NCBI GenBank assembly: GCA_024760905.1
Contig: CM045733.1
Coordinates: forward strand, 38,662,501 to 38,726,500
Direction: 5' to 3'
Origin: Plotosus lineatus
Lineage: Eukaryota > Chordata > Actinopteri > Siluriformes > Plotosidae
DNA length: 64,000 nucleotides
Notes under the pieces: model-generated
Seen by the model: the letters and a program-made list of their open reading frames with translations, nothing else
The model's database searches: none
Told to the model about the DNA's origin: nothing
Position numbers and translations under genes: made by a program
In this document: positions 1 to 9,060 of the stretch, in pieces
Position numbering within the stretch: position 1 is the first letter of the stretch
Layout: the number at the start of each line of letters is the position of its first letter

Positions 1-205
1 ACATAACCGGTATTTTCACAGACAGTTACAAAGTGGCGTTGTACAGTCTGACAGCGGTGGGAATGAACGACCTGCGGTAGCGCTCCTTCCTGCACTGAGG
101 ATGCCTCAGTCGTACACTGAAGGAGCTGCTCAGCTCCTCTACAGTCTGGTGCAGTGGGTGAGAGCTGTTGAACAGGATGGATGTGAGCTTTGATCACATT
201 TTTTT
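1..205 (-). mobile_element. LINE 3' ORF fragment (reverse transcriptase C-terminus)
   Basis: Read on the minus strand, this edge segment encodes the C-terminal tail of a non-LTR retrotransposon ORF2, ending near the residues RSFIPTAVRLYN, a pattern I associate with Jockey/CR1-group fish LINEs. Stops and frame changes interrupt it, so it is a dead fragment cut by the window edge. It looks like the same family as the degenerate LINE at 20875-22015. Confidence 0.6.
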
Positions 206-222
206 ACAATCGATCACATCGA

Positions 223-645
223 TTGTAAATCCAGATTTGTGAATTTTCTGGGCTTGGAAATGTAATCTTCCATTTTTTATGAGGCAGATTGTAAAGGAAA
301 TATAAAAAAACAACCAAAGAAGTTTGTAGGTTGCCCGAGAATCTGTGGGATCACAAAAGTCCTCTGCCATGAGTCTGGGGTACTGTTCGCCTCACCCAGG
401 ATCTTTTTTTCTAGGTTTCATGAGATTAATCTGCAGCCTAAACACATTACAGAAATACACTTCATACATTATTCACATTATGAAAAGACAGCTCATATAA
501 TCTGAGAGTTTGAAAGCATTTCATCTGTGATATAAAGAAGGACAGTATCACCCTGTTTGCATCGCATACCAGCGCAGTTGGTGAGGGATTCCACCATCCA
601 CTGAGAGGCAGAGCAAACCGCCGCCTCACCACATATCTTGGAATT
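223..645 (+). repeat. Unclassified dispersed repeat, copy 1
   Basis: This stretch matches 49988-50400 in the same orientation across about 400 bp with small indels; shared blocks include ttgtgaattttct, ttggaaatgtaat, ctctgccatgagt and gattccaccatccac. A third partial match lies in reverse orientation at 5548-5610. It has no coding potential and I do not recognise the family. Confidence 0.65.
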
Positions 646-685
646 ATGTATTAATTCAATTAAGCAAAGGAAAAAAATAAACACA

Positions 686-930
686 ACTGGGTTATCAAAG
701 GCCGGCCATGTCTCTCACTGTTATGGTGAGAGGTTCATGTAAAAGAATCATTGCTGACTTTCATAAAGAGGATTCTTCAAAACCGTCAGTGTGTTTCTAT
801 CCCTTGCTAAAGGGTTGTGTCAGGAAGGGCATCCGACGTAAAAACCTACGCCAAATCAAACATGCGATGATTCGCAGTGGCGACCGCTGAAAAAGGGAAA
901 AAGCCAAAAGGAAAAGAAGAAGAAGAAGTG
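686..930 (+). mobile_element. SINE-1, 5'-truncated copy, RTE-type tail
   Basis: The copy starts inside the SINE body at aactgggttatcaaaggcc and so lacks the tRNA-like head. It then follows the family consensus through ggaagggcatccgacgtaaa and ends in the RTE-like tail gattcgcagtggcgacc followed by an (AAG)n run. Truncation at the 5' end is expected for target-primed reverse transcription. Confidence 0.8.
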
Positions 931-1214
931 CATTACACATCACAAGTGGACTGTGTGTGTGTGTGTGTGCACTAGTGTGTGTAGTGCACTTCTGTGTATC
1001 AAGAGGATTTGAGTAGGGCCATTAGAGCAATGACATTAAACAGTAGGAGTGAGTCGGGGGTTAAATTCATGTTAACACATTCTCACACAACCTCACACAG
1101 TTTTAGACGTCCTTCGTCCTCATATATCATCACAGACCCCTGTATGGCTGTGAAAAGGGTTTTCAGAGTTGCAGTAATTTCTATTTTTGTGTTCGATATC
1201 CTTTAACTTTGGAT

Positions 1215-1600
1215 TTATATTTGTTTCCCGATGGAACAGCACAAAAGTGCTCCTATACGTATTGTAACCAACATATTGTTCGTCTTCTCGTGAGAAACTG
1301 TCACCAAATGGTCAAGAACTATTTGTTCTTGTAATCAGCTCCTTGCATCTACTTTGTGTCCTGTTTAGCCAGATGTTCTTTTATCTTTAGCGCTCACGGG
1401 TCATAACCTTGGGCAATACTGGTCTCATACCTTGGGTCATACAAGGGGTCTATAGTTTTATGACCCCCCCCCCCCACCCATAAATACTGTAAATGGTATA
1501 AATACTCTGTTCACTTCTGAAAGCTTCGGTGAGCTTGTGAATAAAGAATGAGTCGCTGTGCGACCTTATGCGTCCCCCCGGGCTCCTGCGTCCTCCAGTA
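1215..1600 (+). repeat. LTR-like segment upstream of retroviral pol remnant
   Basis: The segment carries a TATA-like box (tataaata, 1497-1504) and a polyadenylation signal (aataaa, 1540-1545) about 40 bp further on, the spacing expected of an LTR promoter and R region. It sits directly before a decayed retroviral pol. No second LTR is recognisable, so the edges are uncertain and the LTR call is inferred from signals and position. Confidence 0.5.
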
Positions 1601-3235
1601 TGCAGAATATCTTTTGGTATCTGCTGAAAGCCAGGAGGCATGCTTAAACGTCTCCCTGGTCCTCCTCAAGCACCTGGCTGAACACCGCTTCAAGGTATCA
1701 AAGTATCAAGGTATCAAAGACCAAGTTACAGTTTTGAAAGTACAAAGTGAGATACCTGGGCTTTGAACTCTCGATGACTCTCCCCAAGGATAGAATCCAG
1801 ATTATACCGGACACAAAGCATCCTGCCACGAAGCACACATTGATGGCGTTTCTGGCATTCATTAACTACTGCTGCCATTCCTGACTTCTCTTTTTATGAT
1901 AAATGTCTCAGGTCTGCTTTCTCACATACAGACTCTCCACAGCAGCCGTTAACATCGACTCCTGACATACTGACCGCTTATCATGCCCTGCGCCGCACAC
2001 TGTGTTCTGCACCAGCCCTGGGTCTTCCTGACTACACAAAAACCTTCCACCACTACACCTGTGAACACAACAGTGTGGCTACCGCTGTGTTGGCTCAGGA
2101 GCATGGTGGAGGTAGACGGCCCTGCGCTTTCCTTTCCAAAACTTTAGATACTGTGGCTCAGGGTTTGCCTGCTTGTCTACATGCAGTTGTTGCCTGTGCT
2201 GTGATGGTTCAAGACGCTGAAAAAACTTGTCTTTTCCTATTTTCTCATCTTACATTCTTCACATCAGGTAACTCAGGTTCTGCAAAGTTTACAAACACAA
2301 CATATGACTGCACAGCGTCGTTCTGGTTTTGAGAACATTCTCCTAGCAACAGAAAATCTCTGTTGATTCTATTTCCAGTTTTGATACTCTTAGTCATTCT
2401 CTAGCGCGTCCCATTAGTTCTCAGGATGACACTATTTATGATGACACACACGATTGCATCTCAGAAATCATTCACTCAACTAGTACCCAACCTGATCTCT
2501 CCGCAAGTCCCCTGGGATTTGAGGATGAGCTGTTTGTTGATGGCTCATGCTCTAAACTTCAGGACAGTGTGTTCCTCTGTGCTCTTAATAAAACACCATT
2601 GTTGAGTCACGTGCCCTTCCATTTTCCTCGTACTCTCGCTACAGTTAAAACCAAGACACATTCCTCGGGGGACGATTACGAGTCTCGGGGTAACTCTTTG
2701 GCCGACCGAATCGCCAAGCTACCTCTACATACATTCTTCCCCCTTTTCTGTCTAATTCTACTTTTGAACATTGCGCACGTTTTTGCATGTCTAGTGTTCT
2801 TATTCCCGATCTAGACCTACACTCCATTCAAGCTTCCGCTACACCATCTAATACTTCCTTTTGGCAAACACGCAATGCATATGTGGCTTCTGACGGTTTA
2901 TGGTACACTCATGTCTTCCCTCTCACTGTGTGCCTTTCCTCGTGCGCGAGTTTGACCCGCTTGAAGAGAGGTAAAAGAGGACCTGAGGCATGAACAAACT
3001 TTTTTGTATCGCACACCTAAATGCCGCAATTAACTCAGACCAAGGTACTCTATTTACTTTAAGGATCAAGCAACAACTTTGTAAATATTTACACCTTAAT
3101 TGGCGATTTCACATTCCATACCATCCACAATCTTCTGGGATCATTGAATGTACCAATCGTACTGTAAAGAGCAAGCTCACACAGGCTATGCAAAGCACTG
3201 ACTGTAAAAACTGAGTTGACCTCCTCCCCACGGTG
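1600..3235 (+). pseudogene. Endogenous retrovirus pol remnant (RT end, RNase H, integrase)
   Basis: Short frames in changing phase resemble, in order, the C-terminal part of a retroviral reverse transcriptase (about 1605-1790), a connection/RNase H region (about 1950-2750) and the central integrase region (about 2990-3235). Stops and frameshifts occur throughout, and gag, protease, the RT active site and env are not visible. The arrangement resembles gamma/epsilon-type pol. A SINE inserted into the integrase part, and a few more codons resume after it at 3607. The copy is non-functional. Confidence 0.7.
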
Positions 3236-3253
3236 TTGGCTGAAGTGAGAATG

Positions 3254-3606
3254 TCTGTCTGTCTGTCTTCCTTTCGGCTTTTTCCCTTTCACTCGGGAGT
3301 CGCCACATCTGATTCGCACGTTTGATTTGGCAGAGGTTTTTACGTCGGATGCCCTTCCTGTCACAACCCTTTTGGAAAGGGACAGAAACACGCTGACGAC
3401 TTTGCAGCTACTCTTTACGAAAGTCAGCAATGGTTCTTTTACATGCCTCTCACCATAGATAGTTAGAGACATGGCCCACCTTTGATAACCCAGTCAGCTG
3501 CACTGGGGGGGGGGGACAATGAGAACCTTGTGGAGGGTGGGACTCGAACCCCCAACCTTTGGATCAGCGATCCAGTGCCCGATACCACTAGACCACCACT
3601 GCCCCA
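3254..3606 (-). mobile_element. SINE-1, full length, RTE-type tail
   Basis: This is a complete copy in minus orientation: tRNA-like head at the right end (box-B-like complement at gggactcgaacccc), SINE body, and RTE-like tail at the left end. It is flanked by a perfect 18-bp target-site duplication, ttggctgaagtgagaatg, at 3236-3253 and 3607-3624. The duplicated bases are retroviral integrase sequence, so the SINE is younger than the retrovirus remnant. Confidence 0.95.
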
Positions 3607-3946
3607 TTGGCTGAAGTGAGAATGACGCTGGATCGCTGACACGTCGATCTTATAGCTGTAGTAGAAGCATGTATGAGATCATTTTAGAAAAAGCAAACAC
3701 ATGGTGTGATTAGGGTTAGAGAATAAAATGTTTAATTTATGTTCGATATATAAACAAATCCATAAAACCCTCACTAGACACTCAGACCTGGAGAAAATTT
3801 CCACACTTTTGGCTTCAACAACATCAAAGTTCCTCTATTAAAAAAACACAAAAACTTAACACATCGAAAGAAAAAGTAGAGGATAATTTATTTTATACAA
3901 ACAGTATGTGTGTACTTCAAAAACTAAAGAGCCAACCAAACTAAAG

Positions 3947-4032
<86 letters not shown>
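3947..4032. repeat. (CA)n microsatellite
   Basis: About 43 CA units with a few CG interruptions. A (TC)n tract follows 60 bp downstream. Confidence 0.98.
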
Positions 4033-4033
<1 letters not shown>

Positions 4034-4088
4034 CATTTTCAGCTGTAAGAGGAAAGTGTGTGTATGTACATCCTGTCCATGAAACTTT

Positions 4089-4092
<4 letters not shown>

Positions 4093-4137
<45 letters not shown>

Positions 4138-4146
4138 CTCTCTCTG
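4093..4146. repeat. (TC)n microsatellite
   Basis: A nearly pure TC run broken once by ttttt near its right end. Confidence 0.97.
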
Positions 4147-4394
4147 AAGTCACTTCATGAGCTCATATTGAAGAAACAAAAATTACACAATAACATTTCT
4201 GTGTGTGTGTTTTTTATTCCATTGATTTAAAGGAATGGAGGACAACGATTTACACAGTTAATAAATAAGACATTATTAACCTGACCCCATCCAATGTATT
4301 TTCTCCATAGATTTATTTATTTTTTTGTTTGTTTTATATATTTAACATTGACTTCTGAAGCATGAAATAAAACATTAAATAATTATCCACAGGG

Positions 4395-4735
4395 AAAGTG
4401 GTGAACTGGTGATAAGATGCTGGATCACTGTTCCCAAGGTTGGGGGTTCAAGCCCCACTCTCAACAGGCTGCCACTGCTGTCCCCCCAGTGCAGCTAACT
4501 GGGTTATCAAAGGCCAGCCATGTCTCTCATTGTCTATGCTGTGAGGTTCATGTAAAAGAACCATTGCTAACTTTCAACAAGAGTAGCTGCATAGCCGTCA
4601 GTGTGTTTCTGCCCTGCGATGGCCTGGCGAGCAATCCAGGGTGTACTTTGCCTTCACCCAGAGTCGGCTGAGATGGGTGCCAGCCTCCTTGCAAACCTAA
4701 TTAGGATTAAACGGATCAGAAAATGAATGAATGAA
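4395..4735 (+). mobile_element. SINE-1 head and body with alternative (type 2) tail
   Basis: The tRNA-like head (box-B-like ggttcaagcccc) and the body through the cagctaactgggttatc and aaaagaaccattgct blocks match the SINE-1 family. After gtgtttctgccc the sequence leaves the RTE-type tail and enters a different tail (gatggcctggcgagcaatcc ... attaggattaaacggatcag) ending in aatgaatgaatg. Comparable copies lie at 18335-18640 and in the outer shell at 27508-31354. Confidence 0.8.
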
Positions 4736-4739
4736 TAAA

Positions 4740-5547
4740 CATGCCATTACTTGCAAGTTTATTGTGCATCCTCTTTTCATATATGGAGTAAAAACTAAAT
4801 TTATTTATTTTTGTGAATGAGAATCATTCTAATTTTTGACTGAATCTTTTAATGTTCAGAGAATAAATATAAGACAAACAGTTGACCTTAATAATGTTGT
4901 ACATTTCATTATCCTTTGAGTTTTTAGTCAAAATGGTGAAAATTATGCACGCAAAATTATTGTCAATATCTTGCCATCTTTTCTGTTACTGATGAGCATT
5001 ATATCTCAAAAGTCACATCTCATCCTGTTAGCTAATCTTGTGTACTAGCAAAGCCTAAGCTAATACTGTATCACAATTTCACATTATATTATCGTCTCTG
5101 AACACAGCTCTGGTAATTTGGAGAAATCTCCCAAAACATATAAACAATGATATGACCTCGGGGGAAATTTGAAACTGAAAGGGATGACGGAAGCGTCGGT
5201 AACATCACACCACTCCACAAAACAGTCCTCGGAATGAATTATCTTTTTTTTATGGAAAGGAACCCAAATTTCTGAGTCCCTGAAGGGGTTCCTGAGATGG
5301 ATCGAAACACATAGGGTTTCAAAGTGAAGAAAGTATTTATTTCAGCCCCAGATAACACAGTACTGAACCCAGTAATGTGCATTCAGGGGAGTCTTGAAAA
5401 GAAAAAAAAGCTAACATAAAATATAATAAATATTAATATTTGTCAGTTGACATGTATTACAAACCCTTTTACCATTTGAATCCAATATTAAAATTATTTT
5501 CTTTCACTAAAGAATAACAGAATTTCCATGTGTCCATGTTCAGATAC
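4740..5547. other. AT-rich intergenic DNA, no feature seen
   Basis: No exon-like frame, terminal repeat or RNA motif was recognised. Confidence 0.5.
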
Positions 5548-5610
5548 AGGGCGGAACTGGCGGTGAGGTGGTGCTTTGCTGTCCCGCTCAGTGAATGGTG
5601 GAATCTCTCA
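5548..5610 (-). repeat. Unclassified dispersed repeat, partial copy 3
   Basis: The reverse complement of this short stretch matches the right-hand part of the repeat at 223-645 (gagattccaccattcactga, with the caccacctcacc block following). Only this end is recognisable; DNA on to 5876 shows nothing else. Confidence 0.5.
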
Positions 5611-5923
5611 CAGACTATGCTAAAAGAGTCAGTGCCTCACTAGCTCTAAACCTTACCACACTAGCTGTCACTAGCTGAATCTATTGTGCAGGTAAATCTG
5701 GTCAAGGTGAACAGCACATAAAACATCTGATATGACTTAATAGTGTCACACTGCTAAAATGTTTGCTGGTAGCTGGAATTGAGAAGATTCATGACATTAA
5801 ATCACAGTCATCAATATTCTTCATGCACCAACAGTCATGTCATTCCATGAGCGAGGGTAAGAGTGACGTTGGACTGATTCATTCCATAGATAAGACTTCT
5901 TCTTTTCCTTTCAGCTTTTCCCT

Positions 5924-7303
5924 TCAGGGGTCGCCACAGCGAATCATCTGCCTCCATCTCACCCTATCCTTTGCATCTTCTTCTCTTACACCAACGACCT
6001 TCATGTCCTCCTTCACCACATCCATGAATCGTCTCTTTGGTCTTCCTCTAGGCCTTTTGCCTGGTAGTTCCAGCCTCAGCATCCTATTACCAATATACTC
6101 ACTATCCCTCCTCTGTACATGTCCAAACCATCTCAATCTAGCCTCTCTGACTTTGTCTCCAAAACGTCTTTCATGTGCTGTCCCTCTGATGTGCTCATTC
6201 CTAATCCTATCCATCCTCGTTACTCCCAAAGAGAACCTCAACATTTTCATCTCTGCTACCTCCATCTCTGCCTCCTGTCTTTTCCCCAGGGACACTGTTT
6301 CTAACCCATACAACATCGTTGGCCTCAACACCGTCTTGTACACTTTTCCTTTCATTCTTGCCGATACCCTCCTATCACACATCACACCGGACACTTTTCT
6401 CCAACCATTCCAACCTGCCTGCACACGCTTCTTGACCTCTTTTCCACACTCTCCATTGCTCTGGATTGTTGAGCCTAAGTACTTAAAATCCTTCACCTTT
6501 CTTATCTCTGCTCCCTGTAATCTCACGGTTCCTCTTGGGTCCTTGTCATTCATGCACATGTATTCTGTCTTACTGAGGCTAATCTTCATTCCCCTCCTTT
6601 CCAGGGCATACCTCCACCTCTCTAGATTTTCCTGCACTTGTTCTCTGCTCTCACTACAGATCGCAATGTCATCTGCAAACATCATAGTCCATGGGGAATC
6701 TTGTCTAACCTCGTCTGTCAGCCTGTCCATCACCATAGCAAACAAGAAGGGGCTGAGAGCTGACCCTTGATGCAGTCCCACCTCCACCTTGAACTCTTGT
6801 GTCACACCGACAGCACACTTCACCACTGTCTTACATCTCTCATACATGTCCTGCACCACTCGAACATACTTCTCTGCCACTCCAGACTTCCTCATGCAAT
6901 ACCACAGTTCTTCTCTCGGCACCCTGTCATATGCTTTCTCCAGATCCACAAAGGCACAATGCAGCTCCCTCTGACCTTCTCTGTACTTCTCCATTAACAT
7001 CCTCAAGGCAAACAGTGCATCTGTGGTGCTCTTTCTTGGCATGAAACCAAACTGTTGTTCACAAATACTGACTTCTACCCTTAGTCTTGCTTCCACTATT
7101 CTTTCCCATAACTTCATTGTATGGCTCATCAACTTTATCCCTCTGTAGTTGCCACAACTCTGCACGTCTCCCTTGTTCTTAAAAATGGGCACCAGCACAC
7201 TTCTCCTCCATTCCTCTGGCATCCTCTCACTCTCTAAGACCCTGTTAAATGTTCTTGTCAGAAAATCTACTGCTACCTCTCCTAGACACTTCCATACCTC
7301 CAC
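5924..7303 (-). CDS. RTE LINE reverse transcriptase ORF (copy A, N-terminally cut)
   Basis: An open frame of 459 codons holds the RT fingers ([21 protein letters not shown]), palm ([22 protein letters not shown]) and catalytic MMFADDIAI motif, then the thumb and a C-terminal region with [10 protein letters not shown]. The start codon shown is only the first methionine after the internal deletion. With the upstream endonuclease out of frame, no full ORF2 protein can be made. Confidence 0.85.
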   Translation of the reverse strand: MEVWKCLGEVAVDFLTRTFNRVLESERMPEEWRRSVLVPIFKNKGDVQSCGNYRGIKLMSHTMKLWERIVEARLRVEVSICEQQFGFMPRKSTTDALFALRMLMEKYREGQRELHCAFVDLEKAYDRVPREELWYCMRKSGVAEKYVRVVQDMYERCKTVVKCAVGVTQEFKVEVGLHQGSALSPFLFAMVMDRLTDEVRQDSPWTMMFADDIAICSESREQVQENLERWRYALERRGMKISLSKTEYMCMNDKDPRGTVRLQGAEIRKVKDFKYLGSTIQSNGECGKEVKKRVQAGWNGWRKVSGVMCDRRVSARMKGKVYKTVLRPTMLYGLETVSLGKRQEAEMEVAEMKMLRFSLGVTRMDRIRNEHIRGTAHERRFGDKVREARLRWFGHVQRRDSEYIGNRMLRLELPGKRPRGRPKRRFMDVVKEDMKVVGVREEDAKDRVRWRQMIRCGDP

Positions 7304-7420
7304 CGGTATGCCCCGATGACCACTCTTTCACCTCTGGGGGTACTCTGCATCACTTCATCTAACTCCCTCCAGAATCTCTCCTTCTCTTCTCGCTCACATC
7401 CTGTCTGTGGGGCATAAGCA

Positions 7421-8014
7421 CTAACAACATTGACCATCATTCTCTTCTCGCTCACATCCTGTCTGTGGGGCATAAGCACTAACAACATTGACCATCACAC
7501 CTTCAATTTCTAACTTGAGACTCATCACTCTGTCTGACACTCTTTTCACTTCTAGAACATTCCTGGCAAACTCCTCCTTCAAGATGACTCCTACTCCATT
7601 TCTCTTCCCATCCACACCATGATAAAATAGCTTAAACCCTGCTCCTATGCTTCTAGCCTTGTTACCTTTCCACCTGGTCTCCTGAACACACAGTATGTCC
7701 ACCTTCCTCCTCTGCATCATGTCAGCTAGCTCTCTACCTTTTCCTGTCATAGTTCCAACGTTCAAAGTCCCTACTTTCAGTCCTAGACTCATGCCTTTCC
7801 TCTTCTCTCTCTGGCAACGGACACGTCTCCCGACTCTCCTTCTTCGACGTCTTCGACCAACAGTAGTCCAATTTCCATCAGCACCCTGTTGGTTGACGGC
7901 ATTGATGGCGGTCGTTGTTAACCTGGGCCGGTATGTTATTCTTTCTTGTGATTCGCATAGTTTATTTGGCATTTGTTTTACGTCTGATGCCCTTCCTGAC
8001 GCAACCCTCTGCAT
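7421..8014 (-). pseudogene. RTE LINE AP-endonuclease fragment (copy A)
   Basis: The frame contains the endonuclease N-terminal motif ([18 protein letters not shown]), the glutamate motif VQETRWKG and the SAYAPQTG block. It leaves frame at the 58-bp duplication. The upstream part to 8077 corresponds to the LINE 5' UTR. Confidence 0.85.
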
Positions 8015-8236
8015 TTATCCGGGTTTGGGACCGGCGTGAGGGAGAGACACTGGTTTGTGCCCCCCCCTCACGGCTGCATTCATTCCATAGATAAGACGCT
8101 GGTATAAAATTAATCAGTGGGAGGACAGCAAACTTATAGCACAGCTGCAGATAGCGTGATGATAGTAATATATGTTTTTAAATAATAAACAAATAATCTC
8201 CTCATGACCTCTGTGAAGAATAAGGGTGTGTTCATA

Positions 8237-8288
8237 AGTGTGTGTGTGTGTGTGTGTGTTTATGCGTGTGTGTGTGTGTGTGTGTGTG
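8237..8288. repeat. (TG)n microsatellite
   Basis: TG run with tttatgcg interruptions. Confidence 0.95.
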
Positions 8289-8320
8289 CTTATGCTTATG
8301 TACTTTGGATCATAAGTGAG

Positions 8321-8645
8321 GCCGGTGGCGTAGTGGTTAGGGTGCTGCACTCATGAACGCGAGGTTGTGTGTTCAAATCCCAGTTAGACCCCCCCACACA
8401 CACACACACACACTGTGCTAAGATCCCTGGGCAAGGTCTTAACTATAAGTGTGCCTCTGTTCACCCAGCAGTATAAATGGGTACCAGTAAACTATACTGA
8501 GAAGGTAACCTGCAATGGACGAGCGTCCCATCCAGGAGGAGTTGTACTCCTAATCGCTTCATGCTATGGAAACTGGGGATAAGCACCGGCCTGATGAGCT
8601 ACTATGGCTCGAGTGTAAAAAGCCCAATGGACTTTACCTTTATAC
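8321..8645 (+). mobile_element. tRNA-headed SINE, second family (SINE-2), copy 1
   Basis: The head (ggtggcgtagtggttagggt, then tgttcaaatccc) matches RNA polymerase III box A and box B spacing. The body shares ctgggcaaggtctt, cacccagcagtataaat, gtaccagtaaa and gcccgat/cctgatgagc blocks with copies at 32252-32560 and 61235-61475. The family name is not known to me. Confidence 0.75.
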
Positions 8646-9047
8646 TCATACTGATTAATGGTGTCAGCAGAACATATAAGGGCAAATAAAAAAAATGATG
8701 CAAATTTTTTACTACATAATAAGGAACACAGTGAACCATATCATATATTAGGATATAACTATACATCAAAAGGTTGATATCCCTACTTTACAGAGTTACT
8801 CTTTCAGTGGCAGTACTCCACTTACGAAGAAGGGGTCATGAAAGGAGCCCAAACGAGGGGTCGAAGAAGTATGGCTTGAAAAACATCAACAGCTACAGAT
8901 ACAATAAAGTAACATTGAAGTGCATGTAGCCTATTTTGGAAATTCTCAATAAAGTTATTGTGTTGTATCATATCAAGGCCTGTAGGCCGAAAACATTTCT
9001 ACATTCAAATGGAACAAATATGCCACATTTGATAATTAATCCAGTTG
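8646..9047. other. Intergenic DNA, no feature seen
   Basis: AT-rich sequence without recognisable coding or repeat structure. Confidence 0.4.
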
Positions 9048-9060
9048 AGCCATATCACAG

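Larger units (their letters stand above)
5897..8077 (-). mobile_element. RTE-clade LINE, copy A (internally deleted)
   Basis: The element carries an AP-endonuclease region and a reverse transcriptase region on the minus strand. It has both termini and a target-site duplication of 17-20 bp (attcattccatagataagac, 5877-5896 and 8078-8097). Compared with copy D it lacks about 1.0 kb between the endonuclease (after its VVIGA residues) and the RT (resuming just before EVWKC). A 58-bp tandem duplication (7382-7439 and 7440-7497) also shifts the endonuclease frame. The RT frame itself is open. Confidence 0.93.

Noticed and set aside
493..684. Short minus-strand frame near the left edge
   Set aside because: Lies mostly inside the unclassified dispersed repeat and has no conserved counterpart in copy 2.
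3941..4153. Frame encoding VCVC and REREK repeats
   Set aside because: Translation of CA and TC microsatellites.
5763..6770. 335-codon plus-strand frame opposite RTE copy A (similar frames at 24328, 27480, 56260)
   Set aside because: Shadow frames on the antisense strand of the RT ORF; they recur with every RTE copy and track its codons.
7382..7497. Direct repeats considered as a CRISPR-like array
   Set aside because: Only two adjacent copies without spacers, inside a LINE coding region of a vertebrate genome.
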